64,000 nt of DNA from Stentor coeruleus (taxonomy: Eukaryota; Ciliophora; Heterotrichea; Heterotrichida; Stentoridae), in contig MPUH01000044.1 in NCBI GenBank assembly GCA_001970955.1, forward strand, positions 62,001 to 126,000, in the 5' to 3' direction. Position numbers and translations under genes: made by a program. Under the pieces are notes generated by a model. That model had not been told where the DNA came from. It did not search any database and saw nothing but the letters and a program-made list of their open reading frames with translations. Positions 19,750 through 32,800 of the stretch are shown one piece after another (within the stretch, counting starts at the first letter, position 1; each line of letters opens with the position of its first letter).

Positions 19750-20481
19750 ATGCTTTTATCTCTTATGCTTATTACTCTAGCACTATCAAAAAAAAACAAC
19801 CCAATAAGTCCTCAGAAAATGCAAAATACTCAATCTGATGACAATGGTAGTGAAACCCTTGACGTATCAGCAGAAGAAGAAGGTATAGAGCTATTAAAAG
19901 AATGGTATGATAAAATGAAAGGTTTTCTTCCTGAGGACATGATAACATTTGAAATAGCTGCAAGAGGTCAAGAAGAGTTCTATGAAGTCATAGATGTTAT
20001 CCCATCAACAATAAAAGGTGCTTGGTTTCTAGGATCAAGCAACAGCAAAGATATGGATTTCACCATCTATGACCCAATGCAAAATGTTGTATTTGAACGA
20101 AAAAGCAAAAAAGAAGCATTTTTCAGCATTGAAGCCAATTACCAAGGAGCTTATATTTTTGCTTTTAAAAACAATAAAGTTATGTCTGGTCACACAATAA
20201 CTTTTACATATAATAGTGGTAATTCAACTAACACTATATTGAAAACTGAGCATTTGACCCCAGTTGAAAACAATTTGCTTGAAATACAGAAAAATATAAA
20301 AGACTTTCAAGTTGATAACCAATTCGCCCAGTTAAGACAAGAAACTCATTTTAAAACTGTAGCTTCAGCTAATACTAATGTGTTTTGGTTTTCTCTTATA
20401 GAAAGTGTAGGTGTTATCGCAGTTACAGCATGGCAGATTTACTACATAAAGAAACTATTAGATAATAGAAGAGTTTTATAA
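19750..20481 (+). CDS. p24/TMED-family cargo receptor
   Basis: A 243-aa type I membrane protein. It has an N-terminal signal peptide (residues about 1-14, LLSLMLITLALS), a GOLD domain (about 55-150, including FEIAARGQEEFYEVI, GAWFLGSSNSKDMDFTIYDP and EANYQGAYIFAFKN), a coiled-coil neck (about 165-200) and a C-terminal TM segment (about 209-230) followed by a short cytosolic tail YYIKKLLDNRRVL. p24 proteins load cargo into COPI and COPII vesicles between ER and Golgi. The tail is basic but lacks the classic FF and KKxx ends. Length is near the family norm. Start ATG; stop TAA. It is convergent with the next gene, with only 56 nt between the two stops. Confidence 0.9.
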   Translation: MLLSLMLITLALSKKNNPISPQKMQNTQSDDNGSETLDVSAEEEGIELLKEWYDKMKGFLPEDMITFEIAARGQEEFYEVIDVIPSTIKGAWFLGSSNSKDMDFTIYDPMQNVVFERKSKKEAFFSIEANYQGAYIFAFKNNKVMSGHTITFTYNSGNSTNTILKTEHLTPVENNLLEIQKNIKDFQVDNQFAQLRQETHFKTVASANTNVFWFSLIESVGVIAVTAWQIYYIKKLLDNRRVL

Positions 20482-20537
20482 GCATTATATGTTTTGTTTT
20501 TTTTGTATATATCATTATAATCTAACTATATTATTAT

Positions 20538-21734
20538 TTAATAAACGTACTTATGAAACTTAGTTAAGTCAATCTGGTTTTTAATAGTGTGGAAATAGTA
20601 TTTAAAATAAGGTCTTTTATGAGCATCAACCCCAGTAAAAACCACAACTTCATAATCCCCTTTAGCATCCACAGCAAATTTATCTTGAGGAATTTTATAA
20701 TGCTTTAAAACCCCTTTACTCTCAATACAAATATCTTCAAGCATATAAGCTTTCCTTAAATATTTCAATACTTTTAACACAGCTTTTGAGATTTCCCCAA
20801 ACAATATACAATTTTCTTTTTCCTGAGCTCTTGGATTAGGTATTAATAATATAACAGGAGGATCATTTGGGTCTAAATATCCTATTGGCCACATTGATGT
20901 GTATATTTTTTTATGATATGACATTGATGGTTCATAAATTAAATCCCAAGAATTTCTAGAACGTATATCATCAGAATCTAAACCTATTGAGGATATTAAT
21001 ATGTTATATGGACTTGGGAATTCATCGAGGATTTGAGAATAATCTTGAGCATAAGGAAATTGTTTACCTTTTCTTATATAGAAAGCGTCGATTTTTACAG
21101 AGTTGTGGGAAAATAAGTTTAGGATGAATTCGCATTTTTCAAGAGATAATGAGGAAATTATGCATATAAATGCTTTTTGGTAGATTATGGATAAACCTTT
21201 TATCCAACCTGGACATAAAGACATGTCAGAACTTCTTGTTTCCCAAAGATTTTGCTTGTAGAAATCTCCTATAACACCTTCGAATACTATTATTGCTAAA
21301 GGGAGGATTGTATTTTTCCTTTTGTTCCAATATATACGTTCTGAGAATTCCCAACGATTGTTCACAATTTGTGAAATATCAACTTGGTTGGGGATTGGGA
21401 TTGAGGAATTGCGTTGATTTTTACGTTTTGATAGATATGGTAACGAAGATTCTTCTGTTCCTAGCATACTATCTGGACTTTTTCGAAATGTATCAGGCCG
21501 TTTAGCTGGAATTGGGTTTGTAGGTTGATATACTAATCTAGATATTTTAGGTATTTCCAAAGGATAATTAGCTATTGGTTTTACCAATGGCTTTTCAGCT
21601 GACTTAGCTATAATAGCTTTGTTATCTTTTATAGTTCGTCTTGTGTCTCTAACTTCATTTCTTGTAGCACGACTATTCCTTATCTTGTTACTTGGAGAGA
21701 CCCAAACTGTACGAGCTATAAACTGTGAGTTCAT
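20538..21734 (-). CDS. Hypothetical protein, 398 aa, HAD-like fold possible
   Basis: Not confidently assigned. Residues 1-130 are basic and look disordered. From about 143 on it looks like an alpha/beta domain: a hydrophobic strand ending in IIVFEGVIGDF (about 148-158) sits where a HAD phosphatase would have DxDGxxxD. It is followed by FICIISSLSLEKCEFILNLF, like HAD motif II with a Ser. The nucleophile Asp is replaced by Glu, so any HAD relative would be atypical or inactive. A trade-off with an NIF-type domain is also possible. The start is the ATG at 21734; the stop is TAA. Confidence 0.6.
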   Translation of the reverse strand: MNSQFIARTVWVSPSNKIRNSRATRNEVRDTRRTIKDNKAIIAKSAEKPLVKPIANYPLEIPKISRLVYQPTNPIPAKRPDTFRKSPDSMLGTEESSLPYLSKRKNQRNSSIPIPNQVDISQIVNNRWEFSERIYWNKRKNTILPLAIIVFEGVIGDFYKQNLWETRSSDMSLCPGWIKGLSIIYQKAFICIISSLSLEKCEFILNLFSHNSVKIDAFYIRKGKQFPYAQDYSQILDEFPSPYNILISSIGLDSDDIRSRNSWDLIYEPSMSYHKKIYTSMWPIGYLDPNDPPVILLIPNPRAQEKENCILFGEISKAVLKVLKYLRKAYMLEDICIESKGVLKHYKIPQDKFAVDAKGDYEVVVFTGVDAHKRPYFKYYFHTIKNQIDLTKFHKYVY

Positions 21735-22617
21735 TATTAAATATAATCATGTTAAAATTAGTATTTATGCTATTTCTAAGATTTTTTTTGTAAGTTTTTT
21801 TATCATTTCAAAGAAATTTTGTAATGCAATAAGAATTTATGAGTAATTTTCGAAATGTGTGCTAGCATATCTATATAAGATTACTATATACTCATTGCAT
21901 AGTATAAGATATATCATAGTTTAATCATAAATAGTTTAAAAAAATACACTATTATAGACTTGATTATTCAATATATAATTATGCTTGTATATACTTTGTA
22001 ATTCATTCTATTACTATATAATCAATACTATAAAATATCAAAATTCTTTAAAAATAATCCCAACTAAAAGCATGACTTTCACTTACTTTCTCAATTAAAT
22101 TTCCAAAAGCAACAATGGTTATTAAAATCACTTTAAAAGTGATATTAAAAGCAAGAACATTTTTTTTCCTAAACATCGACTATATGATATCTCTTATTTT
22201 AAATAATATTTTTTTTAATCATATATGATTACTAAGAAAATCAACCCTATAATTAATTAGACTATAAAATAAACAACCTAATATATAATTTTAAATAATT
22301 ACAAACACAAGATAGAATATAAATTATTCGTACTTTGGTTTACTATAACTAATTTTATATTAAATTTATACATTAAATGATGAATTAACAACAAAAGGTT
22401 TGGGCTTTATAAAAAGTAAATTTTATCCCAATTATTCTTAATAATACTTAGACATTTTTATGTAACATCTTATAAAGTATAAATAATAATGAAGAATTTT
22501 TCTTATAAGTTTTTAAGTTTAACAAAATATGTTATGTTATAATTACACTAATATCCTATCTTATTATAAATCATATAGTCTCTCTATTAACTAGTTACGA
22601 TCTTTAAATAGCCTTTT
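21735..22617. other. Intergenic
   Basis: Very A/T-rich sequence between two minus-strand genes; the skew is weak. I see no RNA gene, repeat or reading frame above background. Confidence 0.45.
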
Positions 22618-23496
22618 TTAATTATCGCAATATTCATCTCCTTCATGAAATGGCTCAAATTCCGAATAAGATTGATATTCTTTATTCTTTAATATATGGA
22701 AAAAAAAATATCCCATCGGAAAAATATCTTCAATCATAATAAGCAAAAAAAATGCTAGCGACCTTAATAACCCTTACATTGAATCACTACTAACACTTTC
22801 TGTATCAAACCCATCTAATATTATATAAATTGCAAAATCAGCTGATGTCAACACAACCAAAGAGAGCATCAGAAATCTCATATCCCGCAAAAAATTTGTC
22901 CCAAAACCATATATATAAAGAGGCTTTGGGACTTTGTGAAAAGCAATTCCAACAGCTAAAAAAACTAAACTGTAAATAGCCCAAAAACCTTTTATAAGCA
23001 ATCCAGCCATATAGTTTTTTCTCTTTTCTAACATCCATTTTTTGTTTCCAATAGTGACAAAACTAATCAATAATCCACCAAAAACTATATTCAAGATAAT
23101 AGATCCTATTTTCATAGTTTTCATGATTCTGTTCTTAGTTTCAATTCTCATATTTTCATTTAAACCTAATACCAAAGCTAAGAAAATTCCTATAATCAAA
23201 TATGCGATTATATAAAAAAGAATCCAATGTAAGCACTCGAGTAAATCACATATTCTATATGAAACATCAGGTATTATGGCTAGATTGATAATTCGAGCTA
23301 AATAAATGTTACTTAATGAAAACAGGAATGAAAGGAAAATTGAAAGAAGTATATAATATCGATAGTATGCAAATAAAGGTCTGGTTAATCGAGCTATGTA
23401 GCAGCAGGTTAATAAAATGTACAATGAAAATAGTATCCATCTGAAGATTTGATAGGTATTGGAGTTTGAATAGAATAATATGCAACTTTGTGACAT
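22618..23496 (-). CDS. THH1/TOM1/GPR137-like 7TM protein (copy A), one 15-nt intron
   Basis: Spliced length is 287 aa. The reading frame runs from ATG (23496) into an apparent TAA at about 22774, but removing the 15-nt intron at 22763-22777 (phase 2) restores an open frame to TAA at 22618. Seven hydrophobic segments are then visible. The last, encoded after the intron, reads LAFFLLIMIEDIFPMGYFFF, like the last TM segment of plant THH1/TOM1/TOM3 and animal GPR137 proteins (YYxLVExxPxxxxLF). The KPLYIYGFG motif before TM6 is shared by its neighbours. The family assignment rests on layout and this motif. First of three tandem minus-strand paralogues. Confidence 0.75.
22763..22777 (-). other. 15-nt intron (THH1-like copy A)
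   Basis: On the coding strand GTAAGGGTTATTAAG, phase 2, with A at position 10. It is located at the same place as the introns at 24210-24224 and 46399-46413. Without splicing the protein ends before its last TM segment. Confidence 0.9.
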
Positions 23497-24055
23497 TTAA
23501 TTTATATAAGTTTTTTACAACAAATAGATTTTTTTTTTCGAGATAACATATTTTACAATACACATAAAATATGGAGCTTTCTTAAACTGATTTCCTAGAA
23601 AGTTGACAGTAGGTGTTGTTCTATAGATGTATACTGTGGGCAATAGATAGGCTGAGCTTTTTCATCCATTTTAACATCTAGACTGGGAATAAGGAGAAAA
23701 TGGCAGGCTATTTCTGAAGGAAATTGATAGAACTAAACTTTGAGGTTAAAATGGTTTAGTTCTTGATATAATGAAAAGGTATTGAGGCGCTTAATAAATC
23801 ACATAATTAACTAACATATTTTATAAAGTCTTGCTTAGTTATGTGTAAGAGTTCTTTGGGAATGGTATAAGAATTTTTGATAGATGTGCTATTAAATGCC
23901 AGTTAATATAAAGATGATTTTATTCTAATTTAAGATTAAGCTAATAAGTATTAGGAATAAAAAAATTTGGCCTGATATATAATTGATTGTTTTTCTTAAA
24001 AATTACCATAAATCCTATCAAAGCAAGTCAAATTAGCATAATCTTTAGCTGTAAA
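23497..24055. other. Intergenic
   Basis: G/T-rich on the plus strand from about 23560 to 23960, as expected for the 5' flank of the minus gene ending upstream. No other feature is seen. The plus-strand open stretch at 23987-24268 is the reverse of the spliced exon of the next gene. Confidence 0.5.
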
Positions 24056-24937
24056 CTATTTATTACTTTCAATTTCACTCAAAATCCGATCTCTACTAAT
24101 GCTAAGAAAAGAATAAGATTCACGTTCTTTAATTGTAATATGCATAATAAAAAAAGAAGTCATCGGAACAAAATCCTCAATCGCAATCTGCACAAAAAAT
24201 ATTATCGTCCTATTTACAATTTACATATCATCCCCTCTATAAGTATTCAAAATCAAAATTTGAAATAAAATTGAAAATATTGACCAAAATATAACACATA
24301 TAGTAATAGTACATGTCATAAATCTAATAACTTTTAAAACATCATCACCAAAGCCATATATATAAATTGGCCTAACTTTAAAATATAAATGCCCAGCAGA
24401 TATTATAAAAACAGTTATAAAAATAAGCCAAAACAATATATCAATAGTAATAACAGTAACTTTTGAATCACCTTTTATCATCCATTTCTGATTTCCTATA
24501 GCAGCAATTGATATAAGAATAGATGCATAAGATATAATTGACCCTATAAAAATACATCTTATATAACAAATAATTTTTTTTTCACGTAAAGGATTAATAC
24601 TTAGAGAAAAAATGAGATTCAAATGCAAGTATATGTATAGTAAAGACCAAGATACTGAAAACATTCCAAGATCGTGAATTATTGATAAGATGTTGCATAT
24701 TTCATAGGAAATATATGGGATTAAGATAAAAGAGATAATTCGATCTAAATAAATAGTACCTAAAGTTACTATGGTTGCTGCAAAAAACATAAAATATATC
24801 AAACTTTTGTGAGTAGCGTGTATCGGTCTAAAAAGCAAAGATGTGTAGCAAAGGAATAGAATAGAAAAAATAGCTATACTTATCCAAAGTAAACACTGAT
24901 AAATAATAGAATTTGTGTAAAACATAAGACATTGCAT
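24056..24937 (-). CDS. THH1/TOM1/GPR137-like 7TM protein (copy B), one 15-nt intron
   Basis: Spliced length is 288 aa. I start at the ATG at 24937 (MQCLMFYTNS); an upstream extension to 24958 begins with TTG and is not used. The intron at 24210-24224 removes an early TAA and opens a 55-codon tail ending in TAG at 24056. The tail carries IIFFVQIAIEDFVPMTSFF, matching the last TM segment of copy A. RPIYIYGFGDDV precedes TM6. It probably has the same function as copy A (a THH1/TOM/GPR137-type seven-span membrane protein, family role not well defined in protists). Confidence 0.75.
24210..24224 (-). other. 15-nt intron (THH1-like copy B)
   Basis: On the coding strand GTAAATTGTAAATAG, phase 2 (AT|G), with A at position 10. 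Same position and phase as in copies A and D. Confidence 0.9.
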
Positions 24938-25947
24938 ATTTTTATTATATATTAGCAATTTATTTGTTTATACTTTATATATTCAAACTAGGCAGGTTAG
25001 AAATATTTATTACTACAACTTAAATGTTATGTGTTTCATTTAAAAATATTTGATTTGAAAAGTTTATGGAAATGCCATAGGATATAAAAGGAGATAAGGA
25101 TTTATTTACTTGTTGATAACTATTAGGAAATATTTTTATAAAGTATATTAAGTTTTTATGGTTTTAAGCTTTTGTATGAGGAATTTATATATAAAATATG
25201 ATTAGCATGATAATTTTTATGTATTTTAGGATATGATTATCGTTATAAGTTTATTTACTTTTTTAATTTTTATACTCATTTGATATAAGTTTAGAAATTT
25301 TTTATGATAATTTTTGTTATTGGATTTATCATTATGAAATAAGTCTTTTAGTTTTAAGCGTATAAAATCTAGAAATTATTAACTCATTGTTTGAAATCTC
25401 AGAATAAAATTCATTGATTTCTTGTCTAGTTTTATCATATTACCCTCTTTTAGCTACAAAAATAATTGAGATTTACTATTAGAAAAATTGTAAAAGGTGT
25501 TAGATAATGTATATTTTTTTCCTTTATATCAAATCATAATAGTCAATCTTTATTCAAAGAAATCTATAATTTTTTTTATAATCATCACACAAAAAGAACT
25601 GAGAAACATAAAAACTACATATCAATGTTGAAAAAATAATTTATTATCTAAAGAAAAAAATAGCAAACTTCAAGAAATAGCTGAAAATATACACAGTGAT
25701 ATTCCCCAAAACACAAATTCAATAATTAAAAGGCTTTTATTATCTATTATCCTACATTATTAAAAAAATCATTCAAGATTATTACCAGAATCATCAAAGG
25801 TATAAAATTCATATTAAAAACTATAACTTTTTAACTATATTAAACTAAATAAATATCTTTCTAACAACATCATTGATATTATTCATGATTTATTTCTAAC
25901 AAAAAATCCTAGATTAAATTAATTTCATTCTCAATTATCAAAGATTT
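24938..25947. other. Intergenic, about 1 kb
   Basis: G/T-rich on the plus strand to about 25420 (5' flank of copy B), then A/T-rich with more C than G to 25947 (3' flank of copy C). No RNA gene, repeat or reading frame of note is seen. Confidence 0.5.
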
Positions 25948-26766
25948 CTAATTTGAACTTATAAACTCTTTTTCATCTATTAATAAAAACGATTGAGACT
26001 CCTCTTCTCTATTTAAAGCAAATGCTATAAGAAACACACTAAAAGGTATGATGTCACATAGTAAAAATTCACAAAACGTCATCAAAGTTAAAAATTCAAC
26101 ATTTTCAAAGCATTGAGAAGCAGCTTGAATAATACTATTAAATCCTACGCCGACAATGATAAAACTTAAAAATAAATAAAAAAAGAACTTTATAGCTTTT
26201 CTTGCATTGTAGCTTAGCCCATAAACATAAATTGGTTTGATTTTATAATAAAGATAATAAGCTATCGTTGAGAAAATACAAAAAGACACGAACCAGAACA
26301 CAATATTGACTATAAAAAGTTTAACATCATCAGTTTTTATTGAAAAAAGCATCATAAAGATAGCATAAAGTGCAGGTATTGTAAATGCAATAAATCTGCT
26401 GTATTTTATTAGTTTGAGCTTTACAAGTTGACTGAGATTATTATTTAGAGAAACTGAGAGGTCAAATATTATAGAACTTAAAGCTAAAAGAATACCTTGA
26501 TAGCATGTGCAATGACTACAAATTAGTAAGTAAAGTTGATATAATTGAACTTCTTTGATTGTGACAAGTGTTATTATTCGAATTATGCAAGATATGATAA
26601 TCAATAAAAATATCAGAACGATGCGCTTTTTATATAAAGAGTATAAGGGCTTTAAAAGCTGTATGCAAGCAAATAGGGAATCTAAGGCATAGAAAAGAAT
26701 AAGAACCCAGATGAAAAATGTATATATTGCTGAGCTTGAATAATATAAGACCTCCTGCTTACCCAT
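25948..26766 (-). CDS. THH1/TOM1/GPR137-like 7TM protein (copy C), intronless
   Basis: A 272-aa paralogue of copies A, B and D with seven hydrophobic segments. KPIYVYGLSYNARKAIKFF is the family motif before TM6. The final TM segment (LLCDIIPFSVFLIAFALNRE) is read without any intron, so this copy lacks the intron found in the other three. It has a 130-nt spacer to the CFAP47 gene on the same strand. Start ATG at 26766; stop TAG. Sequence similarity to A and B is modest, so the cluster is old. Confidence 0.72.
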   Translation of the reverse strand: MGKQEVLYYSSSAIYTFFIWVLILFYALDSLFACIQLLKPLYSLYKKRIVLIFLLIIISCIIRIITLVTIKEVQLYQLYLLICSHCTCYQGILLALSSIIFDLSVSLNNNLSQLVKLKLIKYSRFIAFTIPALYAIFMMLFSIKTDDVKLFIVNIVFWFVSFCIFSTIAYYLYYKIKPIYVYGLSYNARKAIKFFFYLFLSFIIVGVGFNSIIQAASQCFENVEFLTLMTFCEFLLCDIIPFSVFLIAFALNREEESQSFLLIDEKEFISSN

Positions 26767-26895
26767 TTAAAATTTATGATTAAGTTTTATATATTTCTCA
26801 TAATAAAATCTAACCATAAAACTAACTCTTTGCAACATCTCTATTCCACTATTGAAATCCTCATAATAAAATTAACCTTCAATAATCTTATCCTA

Positions 26896-29800
26896 TTACT
26901 GAATACTATCTTCCATTCTTGATCTCTTTGGGGACAATTGCTTCATATTATTCCTAATAAAATTTTTCTTTGACCCAGCCGGTTGTCTATAAAGTCTATT
27001 ATCCAATCGTCCTCCTTGAACTTCAGGTGGCTGATAATGTGGATGTACCCCTTTAATAGTATAAATCCATCTCATATCTTCAGTCTGTATAATCAGCCTT
27101 CCTATTTTCGCAGCCCCATATTCATTAGGTAAAAATGTTACAACAAATGTTGTCCCTTCTCTACCAAAAGGTTCAAGTACACCTTTAGTAGGCATAACAC
27201 TAAAACAAGAATTACTTTCAGGAGTGAAAAAAGCTTCAAATTCAGCAAAAGCTTTTAATTGATTTGTAAGTTTAAAACCTACACTATGTGATTTATTTAT
27301 CTGACTTTCTATAATAATAGTATCATCAACATCAGGATCTAAAGCTTCAAGTTGAATACTATATTTCCAACGTCCTCCTGAACTTTTATATATAAGAAAC
27401 TCAACAACTGTTTTAAAAGGTCTTAAAGGTTCAAATCTAACTAAAAACTCTAATGCTTCATTTGTATTGAATAAGATATTTTTTATTGGGTCAATTTTGA
27501 AACTATTATCAACAAGTCTTTGGAAATCTTTATTAGGCACTCGTATTTCATGAGTGAAATTTTCTTCTTCAGTTAGATTTTCAAGGTCATGAAGGAAAAT
27601 ATTAAGTGGTTGTTCAATTGTACTACGACATTTTGTCTTATAAATATAATCTTTATGTTGTGAAGCATTTTCTGTTATACCTCTTATAGGGAATCTCCAA
27701 GCCAGATCTTCAGTTATGCTTACAATAAGTGTTGCTTGAGCTTCTTCCATTGAAACTGGTTGAAAAGATACAGGAATCAAAAGCATACCTAATGGTCCAA
27801 TACTGAACCTATTGCGTTTTACTAATAAATTAAACACATCTTTACCTTCAAGTGCTAAACTGATAGTAATCATTTCTCTAAATGGGTTTTTAAAAGTTAC
27901 TTGTACAGATGAGCTTTCCCCTATTGTCGCTGATACTTCAAGTGGTTCCATTTTTGTTGGTGGGACTCCTTTACCTTTAACTTTATATTCCCAATTGCCT
28001 AAAGTTGGACTTGTAAGAGTTATAATCCCAAGTTCAGTATGCTTAAGACTTGAAGGACAATATTTTATAATAGCTTCAACAGTTTCATATGGTGGTAATA
28101 ATATCCTCTCTGGGACTAGTTCAAAATTTAATGGATTTGAAGATGTGTATTCTAAAATAGCTTCTTCAGCTGTTGGATTTTCAATATAAACTTGTTGACT
28201 TTCTGTTCTTCCAAGTTCACATTCAAATATTGGTAATTCAATAGCTTCTGGTGGTAAAGCATTGAGCTTTAATTTATACCAAAATTCTCCAGTTTTTTCA
28301 CTAACAAAAAATACAGCCCCATCACTTTCTCCAGGTATAAGAGGTGAATATAAAAGTTCATATACCCCAACAGCTTTTGGTTCTAAATAGAAAACATTAT
28401 CCCCAACTAAACCTTTTCCTTGAATTGTCACATCAAAAGTTGTACTTTCGTTAAATGGATTATAAACTGTGATTTTTAACTCTATAGCTTTACGACATTG
28501 GGTTATGAGGATTTTTTCATCTTCAGGTTGTGGTTCTTGGGCTCGTATTTCAATTGTGTACCAATAAAATTTACCATTTGGGTCATAAAAAGTTATTGCC
28601 CCATTATAAAGACCTGATTGGAATGGTCTTATAACAATTTCATACATAGCTTTTGATTTTGGTGAGACTGTTATTGTAGGTTCACCTGATGCATTTGGTA
28701 GATCACTTTCTGCTCGATATGTTATAGGTCCATCAGTGTTATTAGTTACTGGAATAAGATGAGTTTTTGTTTCTTTAACTTGACATTCTAAGACAATATG
28801 ATCTTCAGCTCTAGGTTCTTCACCTATACCTTTAAGACTAAATTCATAGACTTCTCCTGTAAGAGGGATATCTAAGATTAATTTACCTTTAACCTCACAG
28901 GTCCATTGTGGTTTAAAACTTAGACTACAGTAACCGGTAGACTTTTTCCTTACAACAAAATCTTTGCTTGCTATGAATTCTTTTGTTTCTTGGGTTAGAG
29001 ATACTTTCACTTGCCAGTCTTTTTCTGAGTTGTTAACTATAGGAATATCTTGTTTAGTTTCACTACGCGCATATGAAATCATTTCTAGATTTACAACATT
29101 TCTTTTAGGTTTTACTGATAGACTGATAGTATAAATCCTAATATCAGTTTTTTTCGCTGATGTTAAAGTGATTTCACAAGGATAATCCCCAGGGGTTTTC
29201 GGGGCAAAGTTCAATACAAACCTATTACTCACCTCTTGAACTACAGTTTGCGACCCTCTAGTCTGAGTTTTTTTATTCGTAGCTAAAGATATTTCCTGTT
29301 TTGTAACCTCTGACCCTTCCGTCCCATCCATATTTTTCCCTTTAGTTTTTACAAGATCACTAAGAGTTATCGAATTCGGCCCAGTGAAATATGGCGAATT
29401 AAGACTTATCTCATAAACCGAATCATCAATTTGTAGTTTTCTCAATATATCATTCAAAGCTTCACGTTCTTTAGTCTTCTGTGACGATTGAAACCTTTCT
29501 TTACATTTCGATTTAGCAAATTCCAAATTCTTATTTTTAGTATCTATCGTCACATTAATCTGAATCGAATCCCCTAATTCCACTTTTAACCCAGAAGGAG
29601 GAAGTTCTATTGGTTCAGGGTTTAAAACTGTACCATTTATCCTATATTGCATTTCCCCAACTTTTTCATCACATAAAATCAAATCCGCAGTATAATTTCT
29701 CATCTCAAAAGGAAGAAACTGAATACCAATTGTACTACTTGAGTTCTTTTTCACCTTAACTTTTTCTGTTTTTATAAAAAATGCTTGAGGGAAATTTAAT

Positions 29801-32800
29801 TGTGTAGTATCCGCGCTACCTTTTTTCTTAGCTACTATTTTTTTAGAATCCTCTTGCATGTTTAAGCTTATATTAAATTCAGCTTCTTGGCCATAAATGT
29901 TTTTAATCTCAACTTCTTGATAACCAAGTTTATATAATGGGGTTTTTATATCGATTTGAGGAATTGCTTGAGGAGCTTTAACATCAGAAATAAGTTCAAA
30001 AACTAAAGCTGCAGCTTGAGCACTACCATCACCAGATCTATTTGTAAAGCTTAATTTAGCTCTTTGTATTGGAGTTGTAACTCGACTTTGGAATATCACA
30101 GGGAATTGAACCATACCTTTAGATGGAATATTAAGTGATTCAACACCTTCTATAGAAAAATCTCCACTGCCTTCAATTTTAACCCAATAATTTACTGGTT
30201 TTACTGAATTGTTTGATAAATCCAGTTTTTTTTCAACTTTTTCTCCTAATGGGCATGCAAAGATTATCTTACATTTTGGGATATAATGAGGTAAACCTTG
30301 ATATAATTGTAAACAGAAAATTTGCATTTCACGGCCACTTGGCCGTGCTAAATCTTGAGGAGTAAAATGTGTAGTCATACCGATTTCTGTAAGTCCAGCG
30401 ATAACTTTTTCGCAATTGAAAATTCTTTGTTCTTCAGTTGTGCAGTTCATTTTTATATTGGACAGTGCTTTTATTTGTCCGGTATGTGACTGCATTACAG
30501 CGGCAAAAACTGTTCCATCCATTAAATCAGATTCGAAATTTGATAATTTTTTAGGTGTATGTGGATGCATACTAGCGTAATGATAACTCATCCATTTTAG
30601 AAGAATGTTTTCTGATACTGAATATAAGTTTGATGAAGTCATCCAAGATTCGATTGAAGCTGATTCTGGTTCTATTCCTGGTAAACTTTTGAATCCTTTT
30701 GGGGTTACTCGGCTAAGATGATACATTTTAATTATTTGGTACAGGAGGGTGGTCCAAGAATCCATTGACATATAAGGCCATCGATGCTGGATTTGCTTTG
30801 GTTTTAACTGTAGCTCATTTGGAGTTGATTTTAAATATTGAGAATATTCATGTTGACTTAAAAGAAACTCAGGACGAACTGTATTAAGTAGGGCTCCGAA
30901 TTTTTTCAAATAATCAAGAAGATCTTCATATTGTTTATATAATTGTTTGATAAGATCTTTGTGAGGAATACTCGATACATTTTTCAGTTGTCCTGGGGGC
31001 ATTTTCCCTGACATTGAATATATAAGGTCATAAAGAGGAGAACCGAATTGTGATATGAAATCTTCAGGGAAATGAGAAACAGGGTTTATTAAAATCTGAT
31101 GATTCATCCAACGAGTTAAATGGTCTATACTTTTATCTAACAAGCTTTGTGGAACTGGAGTATAACCAATTATACTCCGAGCAGATCTAGAATATGCTGA
31201 GCTTGCAACTGAAGTTTTTGGCCCATCCCACTTCCCCGAATATTCATCCTGCTCTGAGTTTTCTTCATAATTCACTCTTACTGCTCCATTAGCATCATTT
31301 TCATACGTAATATCTTCAGAATGACTCTGTATAAACGAAAAAACACTAGGCAAACAATTATCTGCAGTACCTGCTATCATAATAAAAAATCTATTCCCTT
31401 CAGTATCATAAAATTCTAATTGCGATGTAAAAGAAAAAGGTTTCTCACTAATAAAAGTCACTTCAACAATTATTTTCTGTTTAGTAGACCCAAGACTTTG
31501 TCCATCAGGAAAATGTAATTCCAAAGGTATCTTACATATATCTTTAGGTAGCCGATACTTAAGTTCAACATTTTGGTATCCTTCATTATTAATTCTAAAT
31601 ACCGCTTTAGATGGTACTTTCAAAGGAACAATAGGTAAAATAATATATCTTCTATCAAAAGATATCCTTGGAACAGCACCTTCTCCTCTAAGTGTTAATG
31701 TTAAATATGGTTCTGATGATTGGTCAAGATACAATTTAATTTTTTCCTCATATTCAACTGGTTGTAAAGGGTTAAAACTCGCTCTTACTGTAACAGAAGC
31801 TGCTGGTTCTAAATATCCTTCTGAAGGTTTTATAGTAAAAATCCTCGCTGCTTCTGATGATAAAGCATCAAGTTTCCATCTTAATGGGTATATATCCGGA
31901 TTAGAAAAAATAATATCTTTATATTCAGGGAAAGTTTTTTCAATACCAGTTATATATTTTTTCTTAAAGTCTACAATTGATGGGTCAATCAAAAATCTAG
32001 GCTGTAAACCTTCTCCAGTAACTCTTCTAACTAAATTTTTTATTGGTTCACTTATTCCTGCCATTAATATAGGTAAATCAAAAAGATATGTATCTGTATC
32101 ATTTGGGATAAATTTCAATTGTAAAGTAACTTGAGTATTAGCATTCATGTTTAAACGGAAGGTTCTTGGAACTTCTTCAGGTTCATCTTCTGATTCTTCT
32201 TCTTGCATACCAGCTTCTTGTTTTATATCTTCAAGTTCATCATTTTCATCACGGGTTATAAATGGGTTGTTTTTATCAGTTGTTGCTGCTACTAATACGT
32301 TACTATCATAATCAGCTTCTAAAAGTTTTTCTGGAGGAAGGGAAATTTCGAATTCTTCATGTTCAGCAAGGTTTATGTAAAGTGCGCAAGAGATTGGGCT
32401 ATCATTAACTACAGTGAATTTTCTAATTGCACTACATTTATAAGTCACACCTCCAAAGTCGATTTCGCTTTCTTTGATGAAAACAGTAGGAATTATAGCT
32501 TTTCCAAGTATTGTTAAAGAAAGTGGTTTCCCTCCACGGATAAAAACTTCTAGTTCAAAATGTAAATCCCTTTCTTCCATACTACAAAACTCTACTTTCA
32601 AATTCACTTTCCCATCCCCAGCAATTTTCCCTTTAATCGGAGTTACCGTGAGTTCTCCTGGACAATTTTTAACATAAAAAACCGCTGTGGACCTCAACGA
32701 ATTCCTAATCGAAACTGTTTTCTCATGAGGTATCCCAACCGAAACCACATCAAAATCCACTTGTTTCTGCATAAAAACACATTTAGCTTCAGTGAAATCC

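Noticed and set aside
23987-24268. 93-codon open stretch on the plus strand
   Set aside because: It is the complement of the spliced last exon of the minus-strand 7TM gene (copy B).
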